Shown here in pieces: positions 1 through 8,742 of a DNA stretch of 64,000 bases (the stretch's first letter is position 1; every line of letters begins with the position of its first letter). The position numbers and the translations under genes are program-made. Source of the stretch: Streptomyces sp. NBC_00335 (GTDB taxonomy: Bacteria > Actinomycetota > Actinomycetes > Streptomycetales > Streptomycetaceae); the NCBI RefSeq assembly GCF_036127095.1, contig NZ_CP108006.1:6129501-6193500 (forward strand), written 5' to 3'. The notes under the pieces are model-generated. The model had not been told where the DNA came from. It searched no databases and saw only the letters and a program-made list of their open reading frames with translations.

Positions 1-683
1 GCGGCCTTGCCGTCGTCGTGCGCCCGCAGCACCTCCTCGATGACCTCGTCGGGGACCGGGTCGGTCAGCCCGTCGGTGCACACCAGGTAGCGGTCGCCCG
101 TGGACAGCGGGAAGGTCGCCACGTGGGGGGTGAGGACGTGCTCGGCGCGGCTCCCGCCGAGGGTCTGCGTCACCGCCGACGTGGTCCGCTGCCCGGGCGG
201 GAGCGGCGGGCTGTCGTCCACGCTGACCTGGCGCAGCCCGTCCTCCGCCACCCGGTAGACCTTGCTGTCGCCGACGTTGAACGCCAGCAGCGACTCCGGC
301 AGGACCAGGGCTCCGGCGACCGTGGTCCCCATGTCGGTCAGCTCAGGACGGCCTTCGGTGGCGGAGTGCACCGCGCGGTTGCAGAGGTTCAGCGCGCCCT
401 CGATCGCCTCGGCGCCGTCCAGCGTGGGTCCGAGCAGGGCGAGTTCCCGGACGGCCAGCTCGCTGGCAACCTCGCCGGCCGGCTGCCCGCCGAGCCCGTC
501 GGCCACGGCGACGACGAGCGGTCTGCCGAGCGGGAAGAGGAGCGTCTGCGGGCTCCGTGTCGTGGTCCCGCACAGCGTCCACGGCCCGATGACCAAGCTG
601 TCCTCGTTGTGCTCGCGGACCAGCCCGACATGACTCAGGGCGGTCACGGCTATGTACTCGACCACGAGGTCCCGCCTCTCCAC
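1..683 (-). CDS. PP2C-family protein serine/threonine phosphatase (3' end cut by window)
   Basis: Read on the minus strand, the frame gives a PP2C fold: an N-terminal HVGLVREHNEDS segment (the family's R-x-x-N-E-D metal motif), then VAVADGLGGQPAGEVAS (the DG-metal motif), MGTTVAGAL, FNVGDSKVY and VCTDGLTDPVPDE near the window edge. These conserved Asp residues bind the two Mg/Mn ions that hydrolyse phospho-Ser/Thr. The C-terminus lies beyond base 1. I chose a GTG at 683; a GTG at 665 is equally possible. A cytosolic role opposing Ser/Thr kinases is inferred from the family. It is transcribed in the same direction as the TetR gene upstream of it, across about 130 bases. Confidence 0.85.
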   Translation of the reverse strand, partial: MERRDLVVEYIAVTALSHVGLVREHNEDSLVIGPWTLCGTTTRSPQTLLFPLGRPLVVAVADGLGGQPAGEVASELAVRELALLGPTLDGAEAIEGALNLCNRAVHSATEGRPELTDMGTTVAGALVLPESLLAFNVGDSKVYRVAEDGLRQVSVDDSPPLPPGQRTTSAVTQTLGGSRAEHVLTPHVATFPLSTGDRYLVCTDGLTDPVPDEVIEEVLRAHDDGKA

Positions 684-816
684 GACGGCAGACGCGTCCT
701 TCCCCGCCCCATTCTCCTCTTCTCCTGCGGGGTCCGTCCCGCGGCGCCCGCCGTGCGCCCGCGGTGCGCCCGCCGTGCGCCCGCTGAGTACGCCTGCGCA
801 CCCCGACGTCTTTCCC

Positions 817-1434
817 CTACGCGTCCGCCCCCGCCCCGCCGCGCAGGCCCCGCCCGTACGCCAGGAACGCCGTCAGGCCCACCTCGAAGGCGGCCTCCGC
901 GCGGCCCGGGCCCTGCGCGGCCAGGGCCTGTGCGAGCAGGGGGGTGCCCGGGGTCGGCTCCCACATGGCGTCCGGGGCCGCGAGGTCCAGGGCCGAGCCC
1001 AGCACCAGGTTCTCCAGGGCCGTGAGCAGCGGCATCACCTGCTCGGCGGCGAAGCCGGCCCGCAGCAGGAGGGCGACCGCCCGTTCGTACTGCGCGAGCA
1101 CCGCGGGCGCCCGTACCGGGGTGGTCATCAGCAGCGGGATGGCCCGCGGGTAGGCGGCGAAGGCGGCCCGGTACGAGCGGGCCCAGGCCTCCAGCGCCCG
1201 GTCCCAGGGCTCCGCGGAGGACAGCGGGCCGCCGTCGATCCGGGCGCACACCCGCTCGCGGATCAGCTCGATCACCCCGGCCCGGCCGTCCACGTGGTGA
1301 TACAGCGACCCGGTCTGCACCCCGAGCGCACGGGCGATCTGCGGGACGCTGAACTCCCCCTGTTCAGCTAGCAGTTGCAGGGCGGCAGCGCCGATCCGCT
1401 CCCGGTCGAGCAGTGGGGTGCGTGGCCGCGCCAT
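817..1434 (-). CDS. TetR/AcrR-family transcriptional regulator
   Basis: A 205-residue protein. The N-terminal 60 residues are a TetR helix-turn-helix (RERIGAAALQLLAEQG, then VPQIARALGVQTGSLYHHV), followed by an all-helical ligand-binding domain. The ATG at 1434 was chosen because the HTH begins about ten residues later; longer readings run into the divergent promoter. It is divergent from the APC permease gene starting at 1556, and a 22-bp near-perfect palindrome sits between them. It is therefore likely a local repressor of the permease-amidohydrolase pair and of itself, with the transported or hydrolysed compound as possible inducer. The ligand cannot be told from the sequence. Confidence 0.88.
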   Translation of the reverse strand: MARPRTPLLDRERIGAAALQLLAEQGEFSVPQIARALGVQTGSLYHHVDGRAGVIELIRERVCARIDGGPLSSAEPWDRALEAWARSYRAAFAAYPRAIPLLMTTPVRAPAVLAQYERAVALLLRAGFAAEQVMPLLTALENLVLGSALDLAAPDAMWEPTPGTPLLAQALAAQGPGRAEAAFEVGLTAFLAYGRGLRGGAGADA

Positions 1435-1495
1435 CGTATTTCTCCCGCCGTCAGGTCTTCCCGTACGCCAAAACCGGAGGCTACATTGCCGCAAA

Positions 1496-1517
1496 CCGAA
1501 AGCCTTTAGGTTTTCGG
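1496..1517. promoter_or_regulatory. 22-bp palindrome, candidate TetR operator
   Basis: CCGAAAGCCT-TT-AGGTTTTCGG: ten-base arms with one mismatch around TT. It lies 62 bases from the TetR start and 39 bases from the permease start. Size and position suit a TetR dimer site. Operator identity is inference. Confidence 0.55.
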
Positions 1518-1555
1518 GTTCCCGCCGCCTGCCGTTCGCAGAAGGGTGCTCCCGC

Positions 1556-3091
1556 ATGCCCGAAACAGCCGAGCCGCCCCAGCCGCCCGAGCCGCCGAGA
1601 TCCGGCACCGGATCCGGCGCAGGAACCGGTACCGACCTGCGCCGCGGCGCGCTCGGTACCGCCGACATCTCCTTCTTCGTCGTCTCCGCCGCCGCCCCGC
1701 TCACCGTCATGGCCGGCGTCGCCCCCGTGGCGATCCTCCTCGGCGGCGTCGGAGCCCCCGCCGGCTACCTCCTCGCCGGTCTCACCCTCGCGGTCTTCGC
1801 CGTCGGCTTCACCGCCATGAGCCGCCACGTCCGCAGCGGCGGCGCCTTCTACGCCTACATCGCCCGCGGCCTCGGCAAGCGCGTCGGCATCGGCGCCGCC
1901 CTGCTGGCCCTCATCGGCTACAACGGAATGGAGATCGGCGTCTACGGGCTCCTCGGCACCACCACCGCCGACACCGGCCGGGCCCTCGCCGGCCTCGACA
2001 TCCCCTGGCTGCCCGTCTCCCTCGCCGGCCTCCTGCTCATCTGGTACGGCGGTTTCCGCTCCATCGACTTCGGCGCCAAACTGCTCGGCGTCCTGCTCGT
2101 CGCCGAGACCGGCATCCTCGTCCTGCTCGCGGGCGGCGTCCTGCTGGAGGGCGGCGCCCACGGCCTCTCCGCCGGCTCCTTCGCCCCCGGCGCGGTGCTC
2201 GTCCCCGGCACCGCCGCCGTGCTGGCCTTCGCCTTCGCCGCGTTCACCGGCTTCGAGTCCACCGTCATCTACCGCCGCGAGGCCCGCGACCCCGACCGGA
2301 CCATCCCGCGCGCCACCTACATCGCCGTGGCCTTCCTCGGCCTCTTCTACGCCTTCATCGTCTGGACCGTCATCCAGGCCTTCGGCTCGGAGGAAGTCCT
2401 CGCCGCAGCCGCCGAGGACCCCGCAGGTCTCTTCTTCACCGCCATCACCACCTACGTGGGCCCCTGGGCGGCCGACCTGATGCACGTCTTCATCGTCACC
2501 AGCGTCATCGCCTCCCTCCTCGCCTTCCACAACGCCATCAACCGGTACGCGCTCGCCCTCGCCGAGGAAGGCGTCCTGCCCGCCGCCCTCGGCCGGATCC
2601 ACCCGCGCCACGGCTCCCCGTACCTCGCGGGCGCGGCGCAGACCGCCCTCGGCGCCGTCGTCGTCCTCGGCTTCGCCCTCGCCGGAGCCGACCCGTACCA
2701 GCAGCTCCTGCTCTGGGTGAACACCCCCGGCATGATCGGCCTCATGGCCCTGATGCTGCTCGCCGCCATCGCCGTACCCGTCTACTTCAGCCGCGTCCGG
2801 CACGACGAGGGGCCCTGGCGGACCCTGATCGCACCCGTCGCCGCCGCCGTACTGCTGGCCGTCGCGATCTGCCTGGTCGTCTCCAAGGTGGCCCTCTTCA
2901 CCGCGGCCTCCACCTCCGTCAACACCGTCCTCGTGGCCCTGGTCCCCGCCGTCTTCCTCGCCGGGCTCGCCCTCGCCCAGCGCCTGAAGACCCGCCGGCC
3001 CGAGGTGTACGCGCGGTTCGCGGAGGAGCCGGCCGGGTCAGCGGCGCCCGCGGTGCACGCAGCGCCCGCAACGCCGGTAGCGAGCCCATAG
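1556..3091 (+). CDS. APC-superfamily amino acid/amine permease
   Basis: A 511-residue integral membrane protein with about twelve hydrophobic segments starting near residue 40. The APC hallmarks are visible: a glycine-rich first helix (DISFFVVSAAAPLTVMAGV), SGGAFYAYIARGLG after helix 2, and FAFAAFTGFESTVIYRREAR followed by DPDRTIPRATY, typical of the family's loop 6-7 region. It should import an amino acid, amine or related cation by proton symport. The ATG at 1556 lies downstream of the palindromic operator. The amidohydrolase gene follows after 60 bases on the same strand, suggesting import followed by hydrolysis of an amide or amine derivative. The C-terminal tail is Ala/Pro-rich and cytoplasmic. 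The substrate is unknown. Confidence 0.88.
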   Translation: MPETAEPPQPPEPPRSGTGSGAGTGTDLRRGALGTADISFFVVSAAAPLTVMAGVAPVAILLGGVGAPAGYLLAGLTLAVFAVGFTAMSRHVRSGGAFYAYIARGLGKRVGIGAALLALIGYNGMEIGVYGLLGTTTADTGRALAGLDIPWLPVSLAGLLLIWYGGFRSIDFGAKLLGVLLVAETGILVLLAGGVLLEGGAHGLSAGSFAPGAVLVPGTAAVLAFAFAAFTGFESTVIYRREARDPDRTIPRATYIAVAFLGLFYAFIVWTVIQAFGSEEVLAAAAEDPAGLFFTAITTYVGPWAADLMHVFIVTSVIASLLAFHNAINRYALALAEEGVLPAALGRIHPRHGSPYLAGAAQTALGAVVVLGFALAGADPYQQLLLWVNTPGMIGLMALMLLAAIAVPVYFSRVRHDEGPWRTLIAPVAAAVLLAVAICLVVSKVALFTAASTSVNTVLVALVPAVFLAGLALAQRLKTRRPEVYARFAEEPAGSAAPAVHAAPATPVASP

Positions 3092-3151
3092 CCCGCAGCC
3101 CGCAGCACCCGTACGGCCCGACCAGCCCGAACCCCCGCAAGGAGCAGAACC

Positions 3152-4753
3152 GTGCCCGCTGCCGACACCATCCTCACCGGAGCCCGCGTCCGCACCCTCG
3201 ACCCCGCCCGCCCCGAGGCCCAGGCGGTGGCCGTCCTCGGCGGCGAGATCGTCGCCGTCGGCGACGAGGCCGACGTCCGCGACTGGCGCGGCCCCGGCAC
3301 CGAAACCGTCGACCTCGGCGGAGCCACCCTCACCCCCGGCCTCACCGACGCCCACAGCCACCCCGTCTGGGGCATCGAGATGGCCGGCGGTACGGACCTC
3401 TCCGCCGTCACCGACCTGGAGCAGCTCCGCGCCGCCCTGCGCACCGCCGAGCGGGGCCCCGGCGGCTGGGTCACCGGCTTCGGCCTCGACCACAACGCCT
3501 TCGGCGGCCGCCCCGTCGACAAGGCCCTGATCGAGGAGGCCCTCGCCGGCGCCCCCGCCTTCCTGCGCCTCTACGACGCCCACTCCGCCCTCGTCTCCGG
3601 TGCGGCCCTGGCCGCCGCCGGCATCACGGGCCCGCGCTCCTTCGCCCAGCGCTCCGAGATCGTCTGCGACACCGACGGGCGCCCCACCGGCCACCTCGTC
3701 GAGCACGCCGCGATGGACCTGGTCGGCGCCCTCGTGCCGAAGCTCACGTCCGCCGAGCGCCGCGAGCGCCTCACCCGGCTGCTCGCCGACATGGCCACCA
3801 CCGGCCTGACCGCCGCCCACGTGATGGACCTCGGCGACGGAGACGTACCGGCCCTGCTCGCGACGGCGGAGTACGAGGGCGACCTGGCGCTGCGCCTGAA
3901 CCTGTCGCCCTGGTGCATGCCGGGCGTCGGCGCGGACGACCTGGACGAGCTGATCGGGCTCCAGCGGCTCGCCGGCCGCCACTGGAAGATCGGCGGGGTG
4001 AAGTTCTTCATGGACGGCACCGTCGAGGGCGGCACCGCCTGGCTGGAGCACGCCGACTGCCACGGCCAGGGCACCGAAGCCTTCTGGCCCGACCCGCAGG
4101 CGTACAGCGAGGCGGTACGGGTCCTCGACGCGGCCGGGGTGCGCACCGCGACCCACGCCATCGGCGACGCCGCCGTCCGCCACGTCCTGGACACCGTGGC
4201 CTCGCTGGGCGGGCGGGGGCGCATGCGGCACCGGATCGAGCACATCGAGACGGTCCCGGACGGCCAGCTGAAGCGGTTCGCGGAACTCGGCGTGATCGCC
4301 TCCATGCAGCCGCCGCACACCTCGTGCACCCGGGCCGACCACAGCGACGAGTGGTCCACGCGGCTGGGGGAGGAGCGGGCCGGCCACGCCTGGCGCTGCC
4401 GGGACCTGCGCGAGGCCGGCGCGGTGCTCGCCCTCGGCTCGGACTGGCCCGTCGCGCACTACGACGCCCGCCAGGTACTGGCGGACGCCCGCAGCCCGCA
4501 CGGCGCGGCCTCGGCCGGTACGGGGGCCTGGACCGGGGCGGCCCTGACCGGGCTGATGGCCCTGGAGGGCATGACCTCGCACGCCGCGCTGGCGGCGGGG
4601 GAGGGAGCGGTGGCGGGCCGGATCGCGGCCGGCTTCCGGGCGGACCTGACCGCCTTCGGCCTGGACCCGGTGGAGGCTCCGGCGGACGAGCTGGCCGGGG
4701 CGCCGGTCCGGCTCACCATGTCGGGAGGCCGGATCACCCACCGGGAGGGGTGA
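3152..4753 (+). CDS. Amidohydrolase family protein (YtcJ-like, Amidohydro_3)
   Basis: A 533-residue metal-dependent hydrolase. The N-terminal beta-sandwich (ILTGARVRTLDPARPEAQAV) is followed by the metal motif TPGLTDAHSHPVWG (HxH, residues about 65-75), a central GVKFFMDGTVEGG segment, THAIGDAAV, RHRIEHIE and a terminal LGSDWPVAHYD aspartate motif. These place it with cytosolic cyclic-amidohydrolase/TIM-barrel enzymes of the YtcJ type, which hydrolyse amide or N-formyl bonds. The GTG start at 3152 has AAGGAGC six bases upstream. It follows the APC permease closely and is probably co-transcribed with it, under the divergent TetR. The substrate cannot be assigned. Confidence 0.86.
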   Translation: MPAADTILTGARVRTLDPARPEAQAVAVLGGEIVAVGDEADVRDWRGPGTETVDLGGATLTPGLTDAHSHPVWGIEMAGGTDLSAVTDLEQLRAALRTAERGPGGWVTGFGLDHNAFGGRPVDKALIEEALAGAPAFLRLYDAHSALVSGAALAAAGITGPRSFAQRSEIVCDTDGRPTGHLVEHAAMDLVGALVPKLTSAERRERLTRLLADMATTGLTAAHVMDLGDGDVPALLATAEYEGDLALRLNLSPWCMPGVGADDLDELIGLQRLAGRHWKIGGVKFFMDGTVEGGTAWLEHADCHGQGTEAFWPDPQAYSEAVRVLDAAGVRTATHAIGDAAVRHVLDTVASLGGRGRMRHRIEHIETVPDGQLKRFAELGVIASMQPPHTSCTRADHSDEWSTRLGEERAGHAWRCRDLREAGAVLALGSDWPVAHYDARQVLADARSPHGAASAGTGAWTGAALTGLMALEGMTSHAALAAGEGAVAGRIAAGFRADLTAFGLDPVEAPADELAGAPVRLTMSGGRITHREG

Positions 4754-4765
4754 GGGGGCCGGGGC

Positions 4766-5671
4766 TCAGCGCCGGAAGCGGCCCAGCGCCGGATGGTTCA
4801 GGACGGCCGCCGCCACCGGGTGGCGGCCGGTCTCCTCGGGCCGGCGCGGCAGCCGGTGCGGGAGGGAGCCGTACCAGGCGCGGGAGACGGTGTAGCCGAA
4901 GGCCAGGCAGAGCATGCCGCCGACGGCGTCGAGCCAGAAGTGGTTGGCGGTGGCCACGATCACGACCAGCGTCGCCGTCGGGTAGAGCAGGCCCAGGATC
5001 CGGGCCCAGGGGGCGGAGGCGACCGCGAAGATCGTCAGCCCGCACCAGAGCGACCACCCTATGTGCATGGAGGGCATGGCGGCGTACTGGTTCGACATGT
5101 GCTTGAGGTTCCCCGAGGCCATGGAGCCCCAGGTGTGGTGGACCAGCACGGTGTCGACGAAGTTCTGCCCGTTCATCAGCCGGGGCGGCGCGAGCGGGTA
5201 GAAGTAGTAGCCGACCAGGGCCACGCCCGTGGTGGCGAAGAGGACGAGCCGCGTCGCCGCGTAACGCCCGGGATGAAAGCGGTAGATCCAGACCAGCACG
5301 CCGATGGTCACGACGAAGTGGAGGGTGGCGTAGTAGTAGTTCATGCCCACCACGAGCCAGGTCACCGCATTGACGGCGTGGTTGACCCTCTCCTCGACGG
5401 CGATGCCGAGCGCCTGCTCCGCCTTCCAGATCCAGTCGGCGTTCGCGAGCGCGGCCGCCTTCTGCTCGGGCACGGCGTTGCGGATCAGCGAGTAGGTCCA
5501 GTAGCTGACCGCGATCAGCAGGACCTCGAACCAGATCCGGGGTCGCCGGGGGACGCGCATCCTGGAGAGCAGTGCACGCTCGGACGACGCCGGGCGGTCA
5601 TGGCTCTCGGTCACGGGGGGTGACGAGACGTCCGTCCGGGTATCCAGTGTCTTCACGCTCGCTTCACCCAT
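4766..5671 (-). CDS. PAP2-superfamily membrane phosphatase/phosphotransferase
   Basis: A 301-residue membrane protein with six predicted transmembrane stretches. The PAP2 signature is split as in the inositol-phosphorylceramide-synthase-like (PAP2_3) branch: MPSMHIGWS (catalytic His after the Ser) near residue 200, and ATANHFWLDAVGG (second catalytic His and Asp) near residue 245. It should dephosphorylate a lipid phosphate or transfer a phospho-headgroup at the membrane. The gene converges with the amidohydrolase, leaving only 12 bases between stops. The ATG at 5671 has no clear ribosome site; the in-frame GTG at 5656 is preceded by GGTGAAG and may be the real start. Confidence 0.82.
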   Translation of the reverse strand: MGEASVKTLDTRTDVSSPPVTESHDRPASSERALLSRMRVPRRPRIWFEVLLIAVSYWTYSLIRNAVPEQKAAALANADWIWKAEQALGIAVEERVNHAVNAVTWLVVGMNYYYATLHFVVTIGVLVWIYRFHPGRYAATRLVLFATTGVALVGYYFYPLAPPRLMNGQNFVDTVLVHHTWGSMASGNLKHMSNQYAAMPSMHIGWSLWCGLTIFAVASAPWARILGLLYPTATLVVIVATANHFWLDAVGGMLCLAFGYTVSRAWYGSLPHRLPRRPEETGRHPVAAAVLNHPALGRFRR

Positions 5672-5796
5672 AGGAAAAGAGTCTGCCAGACGCGGACTCG
5701 CCTCCGATCATCCCTTGGGACGGTCTTGGCCGCAGCCCCTCCGCCTCGGGGACGAGGGGAGGCCTTGTGTCCCTAGGGGAAACGGCAGGGGCGCCC

Positions 5797-6867
5797 TCAG
5801 GGGCGTGCGGTCCCGCGGCCCTGCTGGGGGCCCGAAGCGGTCGAACCGCGGACGACCAGCTCGGGCAGGAACACGAACTCGCTGTGCGGGGCCGGCGTAC
5901 CGCCGATCTCCTCCAGCAGGGTCCGTACCGCGGCCTGGCCCATGGCCTGCACGGGCTGGCGGATGGTGGTCAGCGGCGGATCCGTGAACGCTATGAGCGG
6001 GGAGTCGTCGAAGCCGACCACCGACACGTCCTGCGGGACCTTGAGCCCCTGCTGGCGCGCCGCCCGGATCGCCCCGAGCGCCATCATGTCGCTCGCGCAC
6101 ACCACCGCGGTGCAGCCGCGCGAGATCAGCGCGGCCGCGGCGGCCTGGCCGCCCTCCAGCGTGTAGAGGGAGTGCTGGATCAGCTCCTCGACCTCTTCCT
6201 CGCCGAGCCCGAGCCGCTCCTTCATGCCGAGGCGGAAGCCCTCGATCTTGCGGAGCACCGGCACGAACCGCTTGGGCCCGACCGCCAGCCCGATCCGGGT
6301 GTGCCCGAGCGCGGTCAGGTGGGTCACCGCGAGCTGCATCGCGGCCCGGTCGTCGGGGGAGACGAAGGGGGCCTGCACCTTGTCGGAGAAGCCGTTGATG
6401 AGGACGTACGGGACGCCCTGTCCGCGGAGTTGGTCGTAGCGGCCCATGTCGGCCGTGGTGTCCGCGTGCAGCCCGGAGACGAAGATGATCCCGGAGACCC
6501 CGCGTTCGACGAGCATCTCCACGAGCTCGTCCTCCGTGGACCCGCCGGGCGTCTGCGTGGCCAGCACCGGGGTGTAGCCCTGCCGGGTCAGCGCCTGGCC
6601 GATGACCTGGGCGAGCGCCGGGAAGATGGGGTTGTCGAGCTCGGGGGTTATCAGGCCGACGAGTCCCGCGCTGCGCTGGCGCAGTCGTACGGGGCGTTCG
6701 TAGCCGAGCACGTCGAGGGCGGCCAGCACGGATTCACGGGTGCCTGCGGCCACACCGGGCTTGCCGTTGAGCACGCGGCTGACTGTGGCTTCGCTGACCC
6801 CCGCCTGGGCTGCGATGTCGGCTAGCCGTGCGGTCACGGGATTGGACTGTACCGGTCGGACGTTCAC
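5797..6867 (-). CDS. malR: LacI-family maltose regulator MalR (copy 1)
   Basis: A LacI/GalR repressor: N-terminal HTH (ARLADIAAQAGVSEATVSRV), hinge, then a periplasmic-binding-protein-like effector domain ending in GFDDSPLIAFTDPPLTTIRQP. It matches the Streptomyces MalR (Reg1) type that represses malEFG and amylase genes and responds to maltose or maltodextrins. The GTG at 6867 overlaps the TGA of the upstream alpha-glucosidase (GTGA), implying translational coupling. A second GTG at 6837 starts right at the conserved HTH and gives the usual MalR length of about 345 residues, so the start is uncertain. A paralogue with the same recognition-helix residues lies at 13646-14653. Confidence 0.88.
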   Translation of the reverse strand: MNVRPVQSNPVTARLADIAAQAGVSEATVSRVLNGKPGVAAGTRESVLAALDVLGYERPVRLRQRSAGLVGLITPELDNPIFPALAQVIGQALTRQGYTPVLATQTPGGSTEDELVEMLVERGVSGIIFVSGLHADTTADMGRYDQLRGQGVPYVLINGFSDKVQAPFVSPDDRAAMQLAVTHLTALGHTRIGLAVGPKRFVPVLRKIEGFRLGMKERLGLGEEEVEELIQHSLYTLEGGQAAAAALISRGCTAVVCASDMMALGAIRAARQQGLKVPQDVSVVGFDDSPLIAFTDPPLTTIRQPVQAMGQAAVRTLLEEIGGTPAPHSEFVFLPELVVRGSTASGPQQGRGTARP

Positions 6868-8522
6868 AATGACCACCACGTGCACGAATCCGGGGGAAGC
6901 CGGACGGTGCGGCCGTCCGTCTCCACCGGGGCACTGGACAGGACGGGGCGTCCGGGCGAGGGCATTTCGAGCGGGACCGGGCGTGTGTTGAGCGTGCACG
7001 CGAAGCCGGGGCGGGTGAAGAGCAGCGCCCCCTCGGGCGCGGGCAGCCACTGCATCCCCGGCTCCGCGGCCCCTTCCTGCGCCCCGCCCCCTTCCGCGTC
7101 CGGGAGCCCCGCCTCCGGTGCCCCGAGGCCCGGCATCGCGCGGCGCAGTTCCAGGGCTGCGCGGTAGAGCTCCAGGGTGGAGTGGGGGTCGCCGGTCTGC
7201 GCGGCGACGCTGAGCCCGCCCCAGCCGGCCGGCTGCGGGAGCCAGCTCCCGGCCGGCCCGAAGTCGTACGGGGGCTCCTCGCCGGACCACGGGATCGGCA
7301 CCCGGCAGCCGTCGCGCAGCCCGTCCTGCCCGGCGCTGCGGGTGAAGGCCGGGTCCCGGCGGGCGGAGTCCGGGAGGTCGGTCACCTCGGGGAGGCCGAG
7401 CTCCTCTCCCTGGTAGACGTACGCCGATCCGGGCAGGGCCAGCATCAGCAGCGCGGCCGCCCGCGCCCGGGCCAGGCTGCCGTAGCGGGTGCGGTGCCGT
7501 ACGACGTCGTGGTTGGACAGCACCCAGGTCGTCGGGGCGCCGACCGAGGCGGTGGCGGCGAGGGACTCGTCGATGACGGTCCGCAGTGCGGTGGTGTCCC
7601 AGGGGCAGTTCAGGAAGCGGAAGTTGAAGGCCTGGTGCAGTTCGTCGGGGCGGACGTAGAGCGCGAGCCGCTCGGAGGTGGGCGCCCAGGCCTCGGCGAC
7701 CCCGATGCGCGGGACCTCGTAGGAATCGAGCAGCCGCCGCCAGGAGCGGTGGATCGCGTGGACGCCGTCCTGGTCGAAGAAGGGGAGCGGCTCGATGCCG
7801 ATGAGGGTGGCCTGCGCGCCGCGGCCGATGTCCGGCAGGCCCGGGGCCTTGACCATGCCGTGCGCCACGTCCACCCGGAACCCGTCGACGCCGAGGTCGA
7901 GCCAGAACCGCAGGACGGCGGAGAATTCCTCGGCGACCTCCGGGTTCTCCCAGTTCAGGTCGGGCTGCTCGGGGGCGAAGAGGTGCAGGTACCAGGCGCC
8001 GTCCGGGGTCCGGGTCCAGGCGGGGCCGCCGAAGACCGACTCCCAGTCGTTGGGCGGGAGCTCCCCGGCGGGCCCCCGGCCCGGGTGGAAGTGGTAGCGG
8101 GCCCGGGCTCCCGGCTCCCCGGCCAGCGCCGCCCGGAACCAGACGTGCTGCTCGGAGGTGTGGTTCGGGACCACGTCCACGATGACCCGCAGCCCCAGTG
8201 CGTGTGCGGCGCGGATGAGGTCGTCGGCGTCGGCGAGGTCACCGAAGAGCGGGTCGACGGCCCGGTAGTCGGCGACGTCGTAGCCGCCGTCGGCCTGCGG
8301 GGAGACGTAGAAGGGGGTCAGCCACACCGCGTCGACCCCGAGCCGGGCCAGATGGGGCAGGTGCTCGCGGACCCCGCGCAGGTCCCCGATCCCGTCGCCG
8401 TCGCTGTCGGCGAAGGAGCGGACGTATACCTGATAGATGACGGCATCGCGCCACCAGCCGCCGCTCGCGGTGGCGTTGCTGGAAGCGCTTGCAAGCCGGG
8501 AGGCGGTCAACTCGTGGGTCAT
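6864..8522 (-). CDS. aglA: GH13 alpha-glucosidase AglA-like (copy 1)
   Basis: A 552-residue cytoplasmic GH13 enzyme of the oligo-1,6-/alpha-glucosidase subgroup, without a signal peptide. It opens with WWRDAVIYQVYVRSFADSDGDG. Catalytic positions are visible: nucleophile Asp in DGFRVDVAHG (about residue 213), acid/base Glu in GVAEAWAP (about 276) and the third Asp in LSNHDVVRH (about 335). It would release glucose from imported maltose and maltodextrins. It is divergent from malE and translationally coupled to malR copy 1. Compared with the second copy it has an extra Gly/Ala/Glu-rich insert of roughly 25 residues near residue 480. A LacI-type palindrome falls inside its first codons. Confidence 0.9.
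   Translation of the reverse strand: MTHELTASRLASASSNATASGGWWRDAVIYQVYVRSFADSDGDGIGDLRGVREHLPHLARLGVDAVWLTPFYVSPQADGGYDVADYRAVDPLFGDLADADDLIRAAHALGLRVIVDVVPNHTSEQHVWFRAALAGEPGARARYHFHPGRGPAGELPPNDWESVFGGPAWTRTPDGAWYLHLFAPEQPDLNWENPEVAEEFSAVLRFWLDLGVDGFRVDVAHGMVKAPGLPDIGRGAQATLIGIEPLPFFDQDGVHAIHRSWRRLLDSYEVPRIGVAEAWAPTSERLALYVRPDELHQAFNFRFLNCPWDTTALRTVIDESLAATASVGAPTTWVLSNHDVVRHRTRYGSLARARAAALLMLALPGSAYVYQGEELGLPEVTDLPDSARRDPAFTRSAGQDGLRDGCRVPIPWSGEEPPYDFGPAGSWLPQPAGWGGLSVAAQTGDPHSTLELYRAALELRRAMPGLGAPEAGLPDAEGGGAQEGAAEPGMQWLPAPEGALLFTRPGFACTLNTRPVPLEMPSPGRPVLSSAPVETDGRTVRLPPDSCTWWSL
8481..8496. promoter_or_regulatory. LacI-type palindrome inside the aglA copy 1 N-terminus
   Basis: GGAAGCGCTTGCAAGC contains the LacI-family core AAGCGCTT and a perfect GCTTGCAAGC palindrome (8487-8496). 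It lies within codons 9-14 of the minus-strand alpha-glucosidase. It shares the CTTGC/GCAAG half-site with the malE and amylase upstream sites. MalR binding is inferred. Confidence 0.5.
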
Positions 8523-8638
8523 ATCGGGTCAACGCGTGTACACACCCCCTGGTTGCGGGCCCGGACAGTCGAAGAGGGTTCGAACTAACAGCAAGCTGCG
8601 GCAACCGTCCGGACACGCAGATGTAACGATCACCCCTT

Positions 8639-8659
8639 CTTGCAGAAAGTTCCCGCAAG
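8639..8659. promoter_or_regulatory. Candidate MalR operator upstream of malE
   Basis: CTTGC and GCAAG half-sites separated by eleven bases form a 21-bp imperfect palindrome; eight of ten arm positions pair around a central G. It is 84 bases before malE and 117 bases from the divergent aglA start. The same half-sites recur before the alpha-amylase. It is therefore a good candidate for the site that makes malEFG maltose-inducible. Confidence 0.55.
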
Positions 8660-8742
8660 GTCTTTCGGTCGGCTTTCAGGCTTGTTACGTTCTCGGCAAC
8701 TCGGAACCGCGAGGCGCGGCCGGGATCATCGAAGGAGTTCAT

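Noticed and set aside
1546..5106. A 1186-residue Arg/Pro-rich frame overlapping the permease and amidohydrolase
   Set aside because: Shadow frame of the true coding sequences, without recognisable motifs.
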